DNA of 64,000 nt from Parabacteroides sp. TM07-1AC (GTDB lineage: Bacteria > Bacteroidota > Bacteroidia > Bacteroidales > Tannerellaceae). Location of the stretch: contig NZ_QUKD01000016.1 of the NCBI RefSeq assembly GCF_003480915.1, forward strand, positions 13,505 through 77,504, in the 5' to 3' direction. The position numbers and the translations under genes are program-made. The notes under the pieces are model-generated. The model did no database searches. It was not told where the DNA came from and was given only the letters and a program-made list of their open reading frames with translations. Positions 55,724-64,000 of this stretch are shown here, piece by piece (position 1 is the stretch's first letter; every line of letters starts with the position of its first letter).

Positions 55724-57127
55724 ATGGAATGTCGGATGGAAAAGGATACGATGGGGAATGTCAGAGTTCCTGTTGATGCCTATTACGGTGCTCAGACGCA
55801 GCGTAGTGTTGAAAATTTTAAGATAGCACAAGATATAAACCGGATGCCGAAGGAAGTTATTTATGCCTTTGCCTATCTGAAGAAAGGTGCGGCCTTGGCA
55901 AACCGGGATGCTGGTGTTTTATCTTCGGAGAAATGCGAACTGATAGAACGTGTTTGTGATGAGATATTAGCAGGAAAACTGGATGATGCTTTTCCTTTGG
56001 TGGTATGGCAAACCGGTAGTGGAACACAGACCAATATGAATGTAAATGAAGTGGTCGCTAATCGTGCTCATGTCTTGAACGGAGGTAAGCTGACGGATGA
56101 AGTGAAGATACTGTTACCAAACGATGATGTGAATAAATCACAATCCTCGAATGATACTTTTCCTTCAGCCATGCATATTGCCGCCTATAAGATTTTACGG
56201 GAGAACACGATCCCAGCCCTGGAGCTACTGCATAAAACCCTGGTGATGAAGAGCCGTGAGTTCATGCCGATCGTCAAGATAGGGCGGACGCATTTTATGG
56301 ATGCTACTCCGCTGACACTCGGTCAGGAATTCAGCGGTTATGCAGCCCAACTGGAATATGGTATCCAGGCATTGAAGAACACCTTGCCTCATTTGGCTGA
56401 GTTGGCTTTGGGAGGAACCGCAGTAGGAACGGGTATCAATACCCCGGATAATTTTGCTGAAAACGTAGCCCGCCAAATAGCTCAGCTTACCGGTTTGCCG
56501 TTTGTTACGGCACCGAATAAATTTGAGGCACTTGCCACGCATGATGCTATTGTGGAAAGTCATGGTGCATTGAAAGCAATAGCCGTCAGCTTGATGAAGA
56601 TTGCCAATGATATCCGTATGTTAGGTTCCGGACCACGTGCCGGAATAGGGGAGATTCATCTGCCGGAAAACGAACCGGGTTCGTCTATCATGCCGGGAAA
56701 AGTAAACCCTACGCAGTGTGAGGCTCTTACGATGATTGCTGCACAGGTGATGGGGAATGATGTGGCAATTTCTGTCGGCGGTGCTTCCGGGCAGTTTGAG
56801 TTGAATGTTTTTAAGCCGATGATCATCCATAATTTCTTACATAGTGCCCGGTTGATCGGGGATGGCTGCAGGAGTTTTAATGATCATTGTGTGGTGGGTA
56901 TTGTTCCTGTAAAAGAGAATATAAAGAAACATTTGGACGACTCATTGATGCTTGTCACTGCCCTGAATACGAAAATCGGTTATTATAAGGCTGCCTCAAT
57001 AGCTCAGAAGGCTTATCGTGAGAATAAAACGTTGAGGGAAGCGGCGATAGAGTCGGGATTCTTGACAGCAGAAGAGTTTGACAAGTGGGTCGATCCTTCC
57101 AAAATGGTTGGAAAGATTGATTTTTAG
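55724..57127 (+). CDS. fumC: Class II fumarate hydratase
   Basis: 467 residues from the ATG at 55724; ATG at 55718 adds two residues. Reversible hydration of fumarate to malate. Landmarks: [75 protein letters not shown] and the family signature [17 protein letters not shown], which carries the catalytic serine loop. Heat-stable, iron-free type. The match is FumC rather than aspartase (AspA), which is very similar; the [13 protein letters not shown] segment with Thr-Pro-Leu favours fumarase. Confidence 0.92.
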   Translation: MECRMEKDTMGNVRVPVDAYYGAQTQRSVENFKIAQDINRMPKEVIYAFAYLKKGAALANRDAGVLSSEKCELIERVCDEILAGKLDDAFPLVVWQTGSGTQTNMNVNEVVANRAHVLNGGKLTDEVKILLPNDDVNKSQSSNDTFPSAMHIAAYKILRENTIPALELLHKTLVMKSREFMPIVKIGRTHFMDATPLTLGQEFSGYAAQLEYGIQALKNTLPHLAELALGGTAVGTGINTPDNFAENVARQIAQLTGLPFVTAPNKFEALATHDAIVESHGALKAIAVSLMKIANDIRMLGSGPRAGIGEIHLPENEPGSSIMPGKVNPTQCEALTMIAAQVMGNDVAISVGGASGQFELNVFKPMIIHNFLHSARLIGDGCRSFNDHCVVGIVPVKENIKKHLDDSLMLVTALNTKIGYYKAASIAQKAYRENKTLREAAIESGFLTAEEFDKWVDPSKMVGKIDF

Positions 57128-57256
57128 CATAAAACCACTATCTTTATGCTGGTAAAGAGTAAAAACTGTATGGAAGCAAGTAAAGCGCAGTCACCTGGCA
57201 TATGGGAACGTTTATCGTCGTTGGTAAGCTGGTTCCGGAAGAAGGAGGTAAAAGAG

Positions 57257-57913
57257 ATGAATGTCTATTTTATTTCCGGGATGTGTTATAACTGTAAGGT
57301 ATTTGATAAGCTGAGGCTTCCGAAAGGATATAAGAAAGTATATATCGAATGGAGTATTCCCCGGTCGGATGAATCCTTGTCGGAATATGCCCGGATTATG
57401 GCAAAAGTGATCGATACTTCATCTCCGTTTATCCTGATCGGTTACTCTTTCGGGGCAGTGGTCATGCAGGAGATGACCCTTTTCCTGAAACCTGCAAAAT
57501 GTGTCATCATCTCTTCTTTTAAAAGTAAACGGGAAATCCCGATTCTTTTCCAGGCTGTCCGTAAGGTGAATCTGATGGAATTCATGCCGAAGCGACTTTT
57601 TTCTTCAACCGACTTTATAACCAATGCCTTCAACCGCCTGGTTTATAATGCGTCCAATTCCGACCTCGCCGAATATATGACAGTCACTGATCCTGTCTAC
57701 ATAAAATGGGCAGTGGAGCAGATCACCGATTGGGTTCCGGATAACAAGAGTGGGCACCTTTATCATATTCATGGAACTGCCGACCAGATATTTCCGTATG
57801 ACCGCCTGGAAGATGTTTTTCCGGTGGAGGGCGGTGATCATTTGATGGTTGTGAAAAAAGCGGATACGGTCAGTTCCATATTGGAAATTATCTTGCTTAA
57901 AAAAGAAGACTGA
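57257..57913 (+). CDS. Alpha/beta-hydrolase fold protein
   Basis: 218 residues from the ATG at 57257, which has GGAGG eight bases upstream and a natural hydrolase N-terminus (MNVYFISGMCYNCKVFDKL). Earlier in-frame starts at 57146 and 57170 would add 37 or 29 residues. The nucleophile elbow is LIGYSFGAVVMQEM; an acid candidate is in HGTADQIFPYDRL and the His in GGDHLMVVKKAD. Substrate unknown. Starts 129 bases after fumC, possibly co-transcribed. Confidence 0.78.
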   Translation: MNVYFISGMCYNCKVFDKLRLPKGYKKVYIEWSIPRSDESLSEYARIMAKVIDTSSPFILIGYSFGAVVMQEMTLFLKPAKCVIISSFKSKREIPILFQAVRKVNLMEFMPKRLFSSTDFITNAFNRLVYNASNSDLAEYMTVTDPVYIKWAVEQITDWVPDNKSGHLYHIHGTADQIFPYDRLEDVFPVEGGDHLMVVKKADTVSSILEIILLKKED

Positions 57914-57981
57914 CCGGTTTATGTTTTAAGGTCATATCTTGTTTAATAGAATAATTACTAAATAGTGTCATGCGGATGAGC

Positions 57982-58020
57982 TTTTCAGTTGCTATCGGGG
58001 TTATTATAAGCAACTGAAAA
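57982..58020 (+). promoter_or_regulatory. 12-bp perfect hairpin just upstream of the DUF6582-type gene
   Basis: TTTTCAGTTGCT (57982-57993) and AGCAACTGAAAA (58009-58020) pair completely with a 15-base loop, 11 bases before the start codon at 58032. There is no U-tract on the plus strand, so it is more likely a leader structure than a terminator of the preceding gene. Confidence 0.45.
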
Positions 58021-58031
58021 AATAGAACAGT

Positions 58032-58289
58032 ATGGCAAATGTATTTAGTGACAAATTAACGACAGAGGAACGTAAAGAACTTCCTTCTTCAGATTTCGGC
58101 CTCCCGGAAACGCGGGAATTTCCTATGCCGGATGCTGCCCATGTGAGAGCTGCCGAAGCTTATTTCAGATATGCGCCGGAAGAGAAAAAGTCTTTATTGG
58201 CACATCGTATCCTGCTAAAGGCGGATGAGTTCGGTGTAGATGTACACAGTCCGGTGATCCTGGAATGGGCGGACAAGTACGAAGGCTGA
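58032..58289 (+). CDS. Small conserved protein, DUF6582-type
   Basis: 85 residues, soluble and acidic. The motif LPSSDFGLPETREFPMPDAA and helix HVRAAEAYFRYAPEEKKSLL, then AHRILLKADEFGVDVHSPVI, are conserved in small bacterial and phage proteins of this type. Function unknown. Preceded by a perfect hairpin, followed by a strong terminator. Confidence 0.75.
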   Translation: MANVFSDKLTTEERKELPSSDFGLPETREFPMPDAAHVRAAEAYFRYAPEEKKSLLAHRILLKADEFGVDVHSPVILEWADKYEG

Positions 58290-58296
58290 AACAACA

Positions 58297-58332
58297 AAAA
58301 TGTCCGGGCTTCTCAAAAGTCCCGGACATTTT
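58297..58332. terminator. Bidirectional terminator between convergent small genes
   Basis: AAAATGTCCGGG (58297-58308) and CCCGGACATTTT (58321-58332) form 12 perfect pairs with a 12-base loop; U-tracts occur on both strands. Confidence 0.9.
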
Positions 58333-58365
58333 ATCTTAACCGTTTTATAACCTTTGGTTATTCGT

Positions 58366-58674
58366 TTATTTTACTTCTTCACCTTTGTCATTGAAAGTAA
58401 CGGTACTTTCAGTTCCTTCCGCTGTAGCGATCACCAACTTGTATGTCTTTGTTCCATCTTTTTCTGCTACAGAGGCTTCTTTGATCGTTTGGCCTGCATA
58501 GGCTTTTTCAACTGCGCCTTTCACGACATCCGGTATTTCTGTTACTTCAATCTTTTTGTATTCATCCTGTGATGCCTGACATACAGCAACTGCATTTACA
58601 CTTGCTTCTGCTGCGATAACACTCATACAACCTACACCCATCACCATTGCCATTACAACTAATACCTTTTTCAT
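58366..58674 (-). CDS. Small periplasmic PepSY-like protein
   Basis: 102 residues. Signal peptide MKKVLVVMAMVMGVGCMSVIAAEA. The mature part (YKKIEVTEIPDVVKGAVEKA, then GTKTYKLVIATAEGTESTVT) resembles the PepSY-like family of short exported proteins with alternating helix and sheet. Probably abundant and soluble in the periplasm. Role unknown; a binding or inhibitor function is only a family guess. Confidence 0.72.
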   Translation of the reverse strand: MKKVLVVMAMVMGVGCMSVIAAEASVNAVAVCQASQDEYKKIEVTEIPDVVKGAVEKAYAGQTIKEASVAEKDGTKTYKLVIATAEGTESTVTFNDKGEEVK

Positions 58675-58981
58675 GATCTTAATTTTTTAATTAAACAATC
58701 TTTTATGCTAATACACATATGATAGTTCAATTGGCGTGCCAAAATAATTTGGTTTGAGTAAGTGGTTGATTATCAGTGATGACTACTTTTGCTAACGCTT
58801 GTGTAATTGTGGAATTGGACTGTGGAATCGTGGAAATCTGATGAAAATATCCTCAAAAATCAGTTAAACAACAGCTATGTTTCGTATGTTTAAAATATAA
58901 AGTTATTCTACAGATATTACCAGTTGAAAAAGTATTTGGGTACTTATGTGTATGAAGACTCCAATTAGGAGGATAAAACAA
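58675..58981. other. Non-coding interval between the PepSY-like gene and the tRNA terminator
   Basis: AT-rich and without a gene I can support. A TACTTTTG at 58784-58791 resembles a -7 box on the plus strand, but no plus-strand gene follows within 450 bases and no -33 box fits. Confidence 0.4.
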
Positions 58982-59015
58982 CAAAGGCTATCAGTCTTTC
59001 GACTAACAGCCTTTG
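58982..59015 (-). terminator. Terminator of tRNA-Ser
   Basis: CAAAGGCTATCAGTC and GACTAACAGCCTTTG pair over 15 positions with two mismatches, loop TTTC. On the minus strand the stem is followed by TTGTTTT, directly after the tRNA 3' end. Confidence 0.8.
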
Positions 59016-59018
59016 GAG

Positions 59019-59105
59019 CGGAAGCGGGGGGATTCGAACCCCCGGTACCCTTACGAGTACGTCAGTTTAGCAAACTGGTGGTTTCAGCCACTCACCCACA
59101 CTTCC
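59019..59105 (-). tRNA. tRNA-Ser (anticodon GCU)
   Basis: 87 bases. The acceptor stem GGAAGTG/CGCTTCC has one wobble and discriminator G. The anticodon stem-loop CAGTTTGCTAAACTG shows anticodon GCT. The long variable arm (ACGTACTCGTAAGGGTACC) is that of a class II tRNA. The T-arm is CCGGGGGTTCGAATCCCCCCG. CCA is not encoded. Confidence 0.95.
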
Positions 59106-59204
59106 ATGTGTTCTGTGCTTCTTCCTTAGAATTGCGCTGCAAAGATAGGCGTATGTTTTTAAATAAACAAAGTATTTTGCATCTATTTTTTGAGAAAAAG
59201 ATAC

Positions 59205-59212
59205 TACTTTTG
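59205..59212 (+). promoter_or_regulatory. -7 box of the mltG promoter
   Basis: TACTTTTG matches TAnnTTTG, 38 bases before the mltG start. -33 candidates are badly spaced. Confidence 0.4.
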
Positions 59213-59250
59213 TGACCTGTTCTGATACTCAGTATTTTATTTAATAAAAA

Positions 59251-60294
59251 ATGAACAAGAAAAAACAGACAAAGAAGAATATTCTTATTGGGATAATCGT
59301 ATTTTTAGTCTTATTAGTGGCAGGTACTGGTTTTTGGGGGTATCGTTTGGCATGGGCTCCCAATTTTTCCCCGAAGGCAACTGTCTATTTATATATAGAT
59401 GAAGAGAAAGATTTTGAAAACCTTTGTCGTCAGTTGATCGATTCTGCCGATTGTAACCGGATCGGTAGTTTTAAACAGTTGGCAGGTATATTAAAATATC
59501 AGAAAAATATGAGGACCGGACGATATGCCATATCACCCGGAATGAATAACCTGGAACTATTAAACAATCTACGGCGCGGACATCAGGTAGCAACCCGGCT
59601 TACTTTCAATAATATTCGCTTTAAGGAGGATCTTGTTGAACGTTTGGACGATCAGTTGATGCTGGATAAAGACGAATTGCTCTCTTTACTCAATGATTCC
59701 GCCTATTGTGATTCGTTAGGTTTTACGACTCAGACGGTCATGGCGATGTTTATCCCGAATACGTATGAAGTATACTGGAATATTCCGGCAGAGAAACTGA
59801 TGCAACGGATGAAGCGGGAGTATAAGTCTTTCTGGACGGATGCGCGTTTGGAAAAGGCAAAGGCTGTCGGTCTGACTCCGGTTGAAGTATCTGTGCTTGC
59901 TTCTATCGTGGAAGAAGAAACGGCGGCTGCGGATGAGTATCCGATTGTTGCAGGCTTGTATCTGAACCGCCTGCATCGCGGTATACCGTTACAGGCTGAT
60001 CCGACCGTAAAGTTTGCCGTAGGGGATTTTACCTTACAGCGTATCCTGTTCGAGCATCTGGAAATCGAATCTCCTTATAATACATATAAATATGCCGGCC
60101 TGCCGCCGGGACCTCTGCGCATCCCAACCATCAAGGGGATGGACAGTGTTCTGAATTATATGAAGCATAATTATCTTTATATGTGTGCCAAAGAGGATTT
60201 TTCAGGACGCCACAATTTTGCAGCGACATTAGCAGAGCATAACCGTAATGCAAATCGTTACAGGGCTGAGCTTAACAGGAGAAAGATTCGATAG
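59251..60294 (+). CDS. mltG: Endolytic murein transglycosylase MltG
   Basis: 347 residues. Cuts nascent glycan strands at the inner membrane, setting their length. An N-terminal TM anchor (IGIIVFLVLLVAGTGFWGY) is followed by a LysM-like region and the YceG catalytic domain: SIVEEETAAADEYPIVAGLY-LNRLHRGIPLQADPTVKFAV (first Glu of EEET is the catalytic candidate) and SPYNTYKYAGLPPGPLRIPT. Full length. The next gene starts 82 bases downstream. Confidence 0.93.
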   Translation: MNKKKQTKKNILIGIIVFLVLLVAGTGFWGYRLAWAPNFSPKATVYLYIDEEKDFENLCRQLIDSADCNRIGSFKQLAGILKYQKNMRTGRYAISPGMNNLELLNNLRRGHQVATRLTFNNIRFKEDLVERLDDQLMLDKDELLSLLNDSAYCDSLGFTTQTVMAMFIPNTYEVYWNIPAEKLMQRMKREYKSFWTDARLEKAKAVGLTPVEVSVLASIVEEETAAADEYPIVAGLYLNRLHRGIPLQADPTVKFAVGDFTLQRILFEHLEIESPYNTYKYAGLPPGPLRIPTIKGMDSVLNYMKHNYLYMCAKEDFSGRHNFAATLAEHNRNANRYRAELNRRKIR

Positions 60295-60324
60295 GTTTTT
60301 TATCTCTTGTTGGGGTAAAAACTG

Positions 60325-60332
60325 TATCTTTG
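60325..60332 (+). promoter_or_regulatory. -7 box of the iorA operon promoter
   Basis: TATCTTTG matches the -7 consensus, 44 bases before the iorA ATG, inside the short mltG-iorA gap. A TTG-rich stretch upstream is too close for an ideal -33. Confidence 0.45.
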
Positions 60333-60376
60333 GCAGTTGGTATAACATAAAAATCAATTTAAGAAAACAAATATAC

Positions 60377-61975
60377 ATGGAAAAACAACTATTCTTGGGG
60401 GATGAGGCCATCGCACAAGCTGCGATTGATGCCGGTATTTCCGGTGTTTATGCCTATCCGGGTACCCCTTCAACTGAAATTACCGAGTATATCCAAGGCT
60501 CGGCTGTAGCGAAAGAACGGGGGATACATAGCCGTTGGAGTGCGAATGAAAAGACTGCAATGGAAGCTGCATTAGGTATGAGTTATGCCGGAAAGCGTTC
60601 TTTGTGCTGTATGAAGCATGTCGGACTGAACGTGGCTGCAGACTGTTTTATGAATGCGGGAATGAGCGGTATCAACGGTGGTATGATTATTATTACTGCG
60701 GACGACCCTTCTATGCACTCTTCACAAAATGAACAGGATAACCGTGTATATGGTAATTTTGCCATGATCCCGATGCTGGAACCTTCCAGCCAGCAGGAAG
60801 CATACGACATGGTATATGAAGGTTTCGAACTTTCAGAAAAGTTGGGTTACCCGATACTGATGCGTATCACTACGCGTATGGCTCACTCTCGTGCAGGAGT
60901 GGTGACGCGTCCGATCAAGGATGAAAATACAATGAATTGCCCGCCGGACGGACGTCAGCGTTTTATCCTGCTTCCGGCTTTGGCCCGCAAGCGTTTCAAG
61001 GTGTTGCTGGAAGCTCAGAAAGTATTTACCGAATCTTCTGAAAATTCCATATATAACAAGTATTTCGATGCTCCGAATAAAGAGTTGGGTATCATTACCA
61101 CAGGTATTGCTTTCAACTATCTGTCTGAGAATTATCCGGACGGATTCGAATATCCGGCTCTGAAGATCAGCCAGTATCCGTTACCTCGGAAACAGATCGA
61201 AAAGATCGTGAACGAATGTAAGGAGATTCTGGTACTGGAAGAAGGGTATCCGGTGGTGGAAGAGCAGTTGAAAGGCTTCTTGGGTAAAGGTGTTACAGTG
61301 CATGGCCGTTTGGATGGAACTTTGCAGCGTGACGGTGAACTGACACCGGATGCTGTAGGTAAGGCTTTGGGTAAAGAGATCAATAGTTATTATGCAATAC
61401 CGGAAGTGGTAGAACAGCGTCCGCCTGCTTTGTGCCAAGGATGCGGTCATCGCGATGTATATGAGGCTTTGAATGAAGTGCTGGCTGAATATAAAGATCC
61501 GAAAGTATTCGGTGACATCGGTTGTTATACGTTGGGTGCATTACCTCCGTTCCGTGCTATCGACTCTTGTATCGATATGGGGGCTTCTATTACGATGGCG
61601 AAAGGTGCTTCCGATGCTGGTGTATTCCCTGCTGTATCAGTGATCGGCGACTCCACTTTCACGCATTCGGGTATGACTGGTTTGCTGGATTGCGTAAACG
61701 AGGAAACAAACATAACGATCGTTATTTCCGATAATGAAACAACGGCGATGACCGGTGGTCAGGATTCTGCCGGAACAGGACGCCTGGAAGCTATCTGCGC
61801 CGGTATCGGTGTCGATCCGGCTCATATCCGTGTGATGATCCCGTTGAAAAAGAATTATGAAGAGATGAAAACGATCATCCGCGAAGAGATCGAATATAAG
61901 GGCGTATCAGTCCTGATCCCGCGTCGTGAATGTATTCAGACATTAACCAGAAAGAAAAAAGCAAGCAAGAAATGA
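60377..61975 (+). CDS. iorA: Indolepyruvate ferredoxin oxidoreductase, alpha subunit, lacking the C-terminal ferredoxin domain
   Basis: 532 residues from the ATG at 60377 (MEKQLFLGDEAIAQAAIDAG). Oxidatively decarboxylates aryl-pyruvates to aryl-acetyl-CoA with reduction of ferredoxin, during aromatic amino acid fermentation. The pyrimidine-binding half has AYPGTPSTEITEYIQG; the thiamine-diphosphate half has LCQGCGHRDVYEAL, FGDIGCYTLGALPP and VIGDSTFTHSGMTGLLDC. In well-known archaeal IorA proteins two [4Fe-4S] clusters lie in a C-terminal ferredoxin domain; here the protein ends in a basic VLIPRRECIQTLTRKKKASK with no CxxCxxCxxxC motif. The stop overlaps the iorB start (ATGA). Confidence 0.88.
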   Translation: MEKQLFLGDEAIAQAAIDAGISGVYAYPGTPSTEITEYIQGSAVAKERGIHSRWSANEKTAMEAALGMSYAGKRSLCCMKHVGLNVAADCFMNAGMSGINGGMIIITADDPSMHSSQNEQDNRVYGNFAMIPMLEPSSQQEAYDMVYEGFELSEKLGYPILMRITTRMAHSRAGVVTRPIKDENTMNCPPDGRQRFILLPALARKRFKVLLEAQKVFTESSENSIYNKYFDAPNKELGIITTGIAFNYLSENYPDGFEYPALKISQYPLPRKQIEKIVNECKEILVLEEGYPVVEEQLKGFLGKGVTVHGRLDGTLQRDGELTPDAVGKALGKEINSYYAIPEVVEQRPPALCQGCGHRDVYEALNEVLAEYKDPKVFGDIGCYTLGALPPFRAIDSCIDMGASITMAKGASDAGVFPAVSVIGDSTFTHSGMTGLLDCVNEETNITIVISDNETTAMTGGQDSAGTGRLEAICAGIGVDPAHIRVMIPLKKNYEEMKTIIREEIEYKGVSVLIPRRECIQTLTRKKKASKK

Positions 61976-62553
61976 GAGCAGATATTATATTGTCAGGTGT
62001 AGGAGGACAAGGTATCCTCTCTATTGCCGCCGTTATTGGAGAAGCAGCTTTGAAAGAAGGCCTGTATATGAAACAAGCGGAAGTACACGGAATGAGTCAG
62101 CGTGGGGGCGACGTACAGTCGAATTTGCGTCTGTCGGACCAGCCGATCGCTTCCGACCTGATCCCGAAAGGACATGCAGACCTGATCATTTCACTGGAAC
62201 CGATGGAGAGTCTCCGTTATCTTCCTTATCTGAAAAAAGAAGGATGGTTGGTGACAAACTCTCAGCCATTCGTCAATATCCCGAACTATCCGGATATCGA
62301 TAAGGTGAATGAAGAATTGGATAAACTGCCGCATAAGGTAGTTCTGGATGTAGAAGCGATAGCCAAGGAAGTAGCTACGGCCCGTGCTGCAAATATCGTT
62401 ATGCTGGGGGCGGCAACTCCTTTTATCGGTATCGAGTATGATAAAATAGCAGACGGTATCCGCCATATCTTTGCCCGTAAGGGGGAAGAAGTGGTCGAGA
62501 TGAACCTGAAAGCGTTGAAAGCCGGCTATGATGTAGCCCAAAGTTTAAAATAG
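61972..62553 (+). CDS. iorB: Indolepyruvate ferredoxin oxidoreductase, beta subunit
   Basis: 193 residues from the ATG at 61972. The gamma-type domain of 2-oxoacid oxidoreductases: ADIILSGVGGQGILSIAAVI, YMKQAEVHGMSQRGGDVQSN and IVMLGAATPFIGI. Contains no cysteine, so it adds no iron-sulphur cluster. ATGA overlap with iorA implies 1:1 translation. Seven bases precede the next gene. Confidence 0.9.
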   Translation: MRADIILSGVGGQGILSIAAVIGEAALKEGLYMKQAEVHGMSQRGGDVQSNLRLSDQPIASDLIPKGHADLIISLEPMESLRYLPYLKKEGWLVTNSQPFVNIPNYPDIDKVNEELDKLPHKVVLDVEAIAKEVATARAANIVMLGAATPFIGIEYDKIADGIRHIFARKGEEVVEMNLKALKAGYDVAQSLK

Positions 62554-62559
62554 AGTTTT

Positions 62560-63066
62560 ATGAAGAAAAGTCTCTTAACCGCCATCTTAATGATCTTTGC
62601 CTTTATTGCTCATGCACAAAACGATGCAGACATAATAAAGGTAGGTGACCAGATGCCCGCATTTACGATCGTTTCCGATGACGGAACGCAAACATCGTCA
62701 GCATCTTTGAAAGGAAAAGTAGTCCTGATAAACTTCTTTGCCACCTGGTGTCCTCCTTGCCAGAAAGAGCTGGCTGAGGTGCAGCAGAAGCTGTGGCCGA
62801 AGTATAAGGATAACAAGAGTTTTCAAATGCTGGTGATCGGTCGTGAACATACGGATGCCGAACTGGCGAAGTACAACGAGAAAAAAGGGTTTACTTTCCC
62901 GTTATACCCCGATAAGAATCGGGCGATCTTCGGAGCGTTTGCCAAGAACCTGATTCCCCGAACTTATTTGATAGGTAAGGACGGGAAAGTGATTTATGCC
63001 GGCAAAGGATATACGGATGAAGAGTTTGCCGAATTAATGAAAAAGATCGATACGGCAATAAAATAA
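62560..63066 (+). CDS. TlpA/ResA-type thiol-disulphide oxidoreductase
   Basis: 168 residues. Signal peptide MKKSLLTAILMIFAFIAHAQ, then an AhpC/TSA-thioredoxin domain with DQMPAFTIVSDDGTQTS and the active site FFATWCPPCQKEL, then the cis-Pro region IPRTYLIGKDGKV. Periplasmic thiol chemistry. Seven bases after iorB and six before the EFR1 gene, so in the same operon; its connection to Ior is unclear. Confidence 0.9.
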   Translation: MKKSLLTAILMIFAFIAHAQNDADIIKVGDQMPAFTIVSDDGTQTSSASLKGKVVLINFFATWCPPCQKELAEVQQKLWPKYKDNKSFQMLVIGREHTDAELAKYNEKKGFTFPLYPDKNRAIFGAFAKNLIPRTYLIGKDGKVIYAGKGYTDEEFAELMKKIDTAIK

Positions 63067-63071
63067 AAGAT

Positions 63072-63860
63072 ATGCAGTATAAGAATATACATTTAATATA
63101 TTTCTCCCCGACGCATACATCGGCTAAAATATCTTATGCTATTGCAGAAGGTTTGGAAGCGGAGACTTTGTCCGAGTCGGATATAACCTGCGAGGGCTTG
63201 AAGGAACCGTTACTTATCGGGGAGAATGAATTGGTGATCGTTGCTGCTCCGGTCTATGGTGGCCGTGTTGCAGAAACGGCGATGGAGCGTATCCGTATGT
63301 TCCAGGGAAAGAATACACCGGTCATTCCTGTAGTCGTTTATGGGAATCGTGATTATGAAGATGCCTTGAAGGAACTGAGTGATGCTTTGTCGGAGCAGGG
63401 GTTTATTCCTGTCAGCGCAGGGGCTTTTGTCGGTGAACATTCTTATAGTCGGAAAGATATGCCTATTGCGGCAGGTCGTCCGGATAAAGATGATTTGTTC
63501 AAGGCTTCGCAATTTGGACATGATACGCTGAAGAAGCTGGAGGAAGCTGGCTGTTTGTCTAAATTGTCGGTATTGGAGGTAAAAGGTAATTATCCTTATA
63601 AGGTTAAAGGACCGTCTACTCCGCAAGCACCGGTTACGGATGAAGAGCTTTGTACACAGTGTGAATATTGTATCGATGTTTGTCCGGTTGCTGCCATCTC
63701 GATTGTCGATGACCGGATGTTCAGCGATCCCGTACTCTGTATTAAATGTTGTGCCTGTGTGAAGGAATGTCCGGAAGGAGCGCGTACGTTCGATACGCCT
63801 TATACGGCTATGCTTCACAAAAACTTCAGTGCACGGCGTGAACCTGAATTGTTCTTTTGA
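63072..63860 (+). CDS. EFR1-family flavodoxin-ferredoxin fusion
   Basis: 262 residues. The N-terminal flavodoxin-like domain starts IHLIYFSPTHTSAKISYAIA (FMN phosphate loop) with VAAPVYGGRVAETAMERI. The C-terminal part has two [4Fe-4S] motifs, CTQCEYCIDVCPVAAI and CIKCCACVKECPEGARTF. EFR1 proteins transfer low-potential electrons. As IorA here lacks its own ferredoxin domain, this protein, three genes downstream in the same run, is a plausible partner. A terminator follows. Confidence 0.9.
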   Translation: MQYKNIHLIYFSPTHTSAKISYAIAEGLEAETLSESDITCEGLKEPLLIGENELVIVAAPVYGGRVAETAMERIRMFQGKNTPVIPVVVYGNRDYEDALKELSDALSEQGFIPVSAGAFVGEHSYSRKDMPIAAGRPDKDDLFKASQFGHDTLKKLEEAGCLSKLSVLEVKGNYPYKVKGPSTPQAPVTDEELCTQCEYCIDVCPVAAISIVDDRMFSDPVLCIKCCACVKECPEGARTFDTPYTAMLHKNFSARREPELFF

Positions 63861-63882
63861 TTTTATTAAATAATCAGCTTAT

Positions 63883-63930
63883 AGCTGATCCCCCGAATAA
63901 TCATTCTTTGAACCGAGGGATCGGCTTTTT
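63883..63930 (+). terminator. Terminator after the EFR1 gene
   Basis: AGCTGATCCC (63883-63892) pairs with GGGATCGGCT (63917-63926) with one wobble, followed by TTTTTG. The remaining bases to 64000 hold no feature I can support. Confidence 0.8.
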
Positions 63931-64000
63931 GTTTTTCCTTCACGTACGTACATTATATAACAACGTCTTTGATGAAAAAATAAATACAAAATATTTGGTA

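Overview
This 64-kb window is chromosomal DNA from a Bacteroidales bacterium, most likely Parabacteroides or a close Tannerellaceae relative. That placement is an inference from gene content, since no 16S gene is present. The evidence is Bacteroidetes-type promoters (a TAnnTTTG box at -7), families restricted to or typical of the phylum (DUF4270, DUF4907, the HU-like protein with a winged-helix tail, the DUF3874/VirE remnant, the GH3/beta-lactamase fusion, a type-IX-secretion-like C-terminal domain), and moderate GC content. Most of the window is core genome. No rRNA, CRISPR array, prophage or intact insertion sequence was seen.

Layout. 1-3.2 kb: the 3' end of recQ, then guaB. 3.3-11 kb: an envelope-biogenesis run of two SurA/PpiC-type periplasmic prolyl isomerases with a lipoprotein between them, an OstA/LptA-like protein, a small membrane protein, and mutL joined by an ATGA overlap. 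11.1-12.2 kb: an HU-like gene head-to-head with a decayed DUF3874 (VirE-type) fragment, the pair flanked by a 16-bp inverted repeat; this is the only clear trace of mobile DNA. 12.4-30.5 kb: one long ribosomal supercluster combining the str, S10, spc and alpha operons (rpsL-rpsG-fusA-rpsJ through rplQ), including secY, map, infA, rpmJ and rpoA, closed by a strong bidirectional terminator.

30.5-36.7 kb (minus strand): an ExbB-ExbD-ExbD-TonB system followed by a small membrane protein, a PstS-like lipoprotein and a TPR protein, apparently one operon. 36.9-38.3 kb: enolase. 38.3-45.5 kb (minus strand): a secreted lysyl-endopeptidase-like protease, a PLP-dependent aminotransferase (HisC/CobD type) and a GH3-beta-lactamase fusion. 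45.7-46.1 kb: rplS. 46.2-50 kb: a LytS-type sensor kinase with its LytTR regulator, a second receiver-less LytTR protein, and a YhiM/DUF2776 membrane protein. 50-54.2 kb: divergent pairs, an outer-membrane protein with a DUF4270 lipoprotein on one side and a kelch lipoprotein with DUF4907 on the other. 54.3-59.1 kb: AraC regulator, VOC protein, fumarase, alpha/beta hydrolase, two small proteins and tRNA-Ser(GCU). 59.2-63.9 kb: mltG, then the close-packed operon iorA-iorB-tlpA-EFR1.

The most informative non-coding signals are these. Nine-base direct repeats with an exact 21-bp period, the classical LytTR-regulator site geometry, lie upstream of both the sensor-kinase gene and the orphan LytTR gene. 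The two longest gaps inside the ribosomal cluster lie before rpsG (S7) and rpsD (S4), and each contains an inverted repeat, suggesting autoregulatory leaders. No wholly new multi-gene defence or mobile system was recognised. The nearest to undescribed biology are the LytTR circuit, the TonB/PstS-like/TPR operon and the DUF4270/kelch/DUF4907 cluster.
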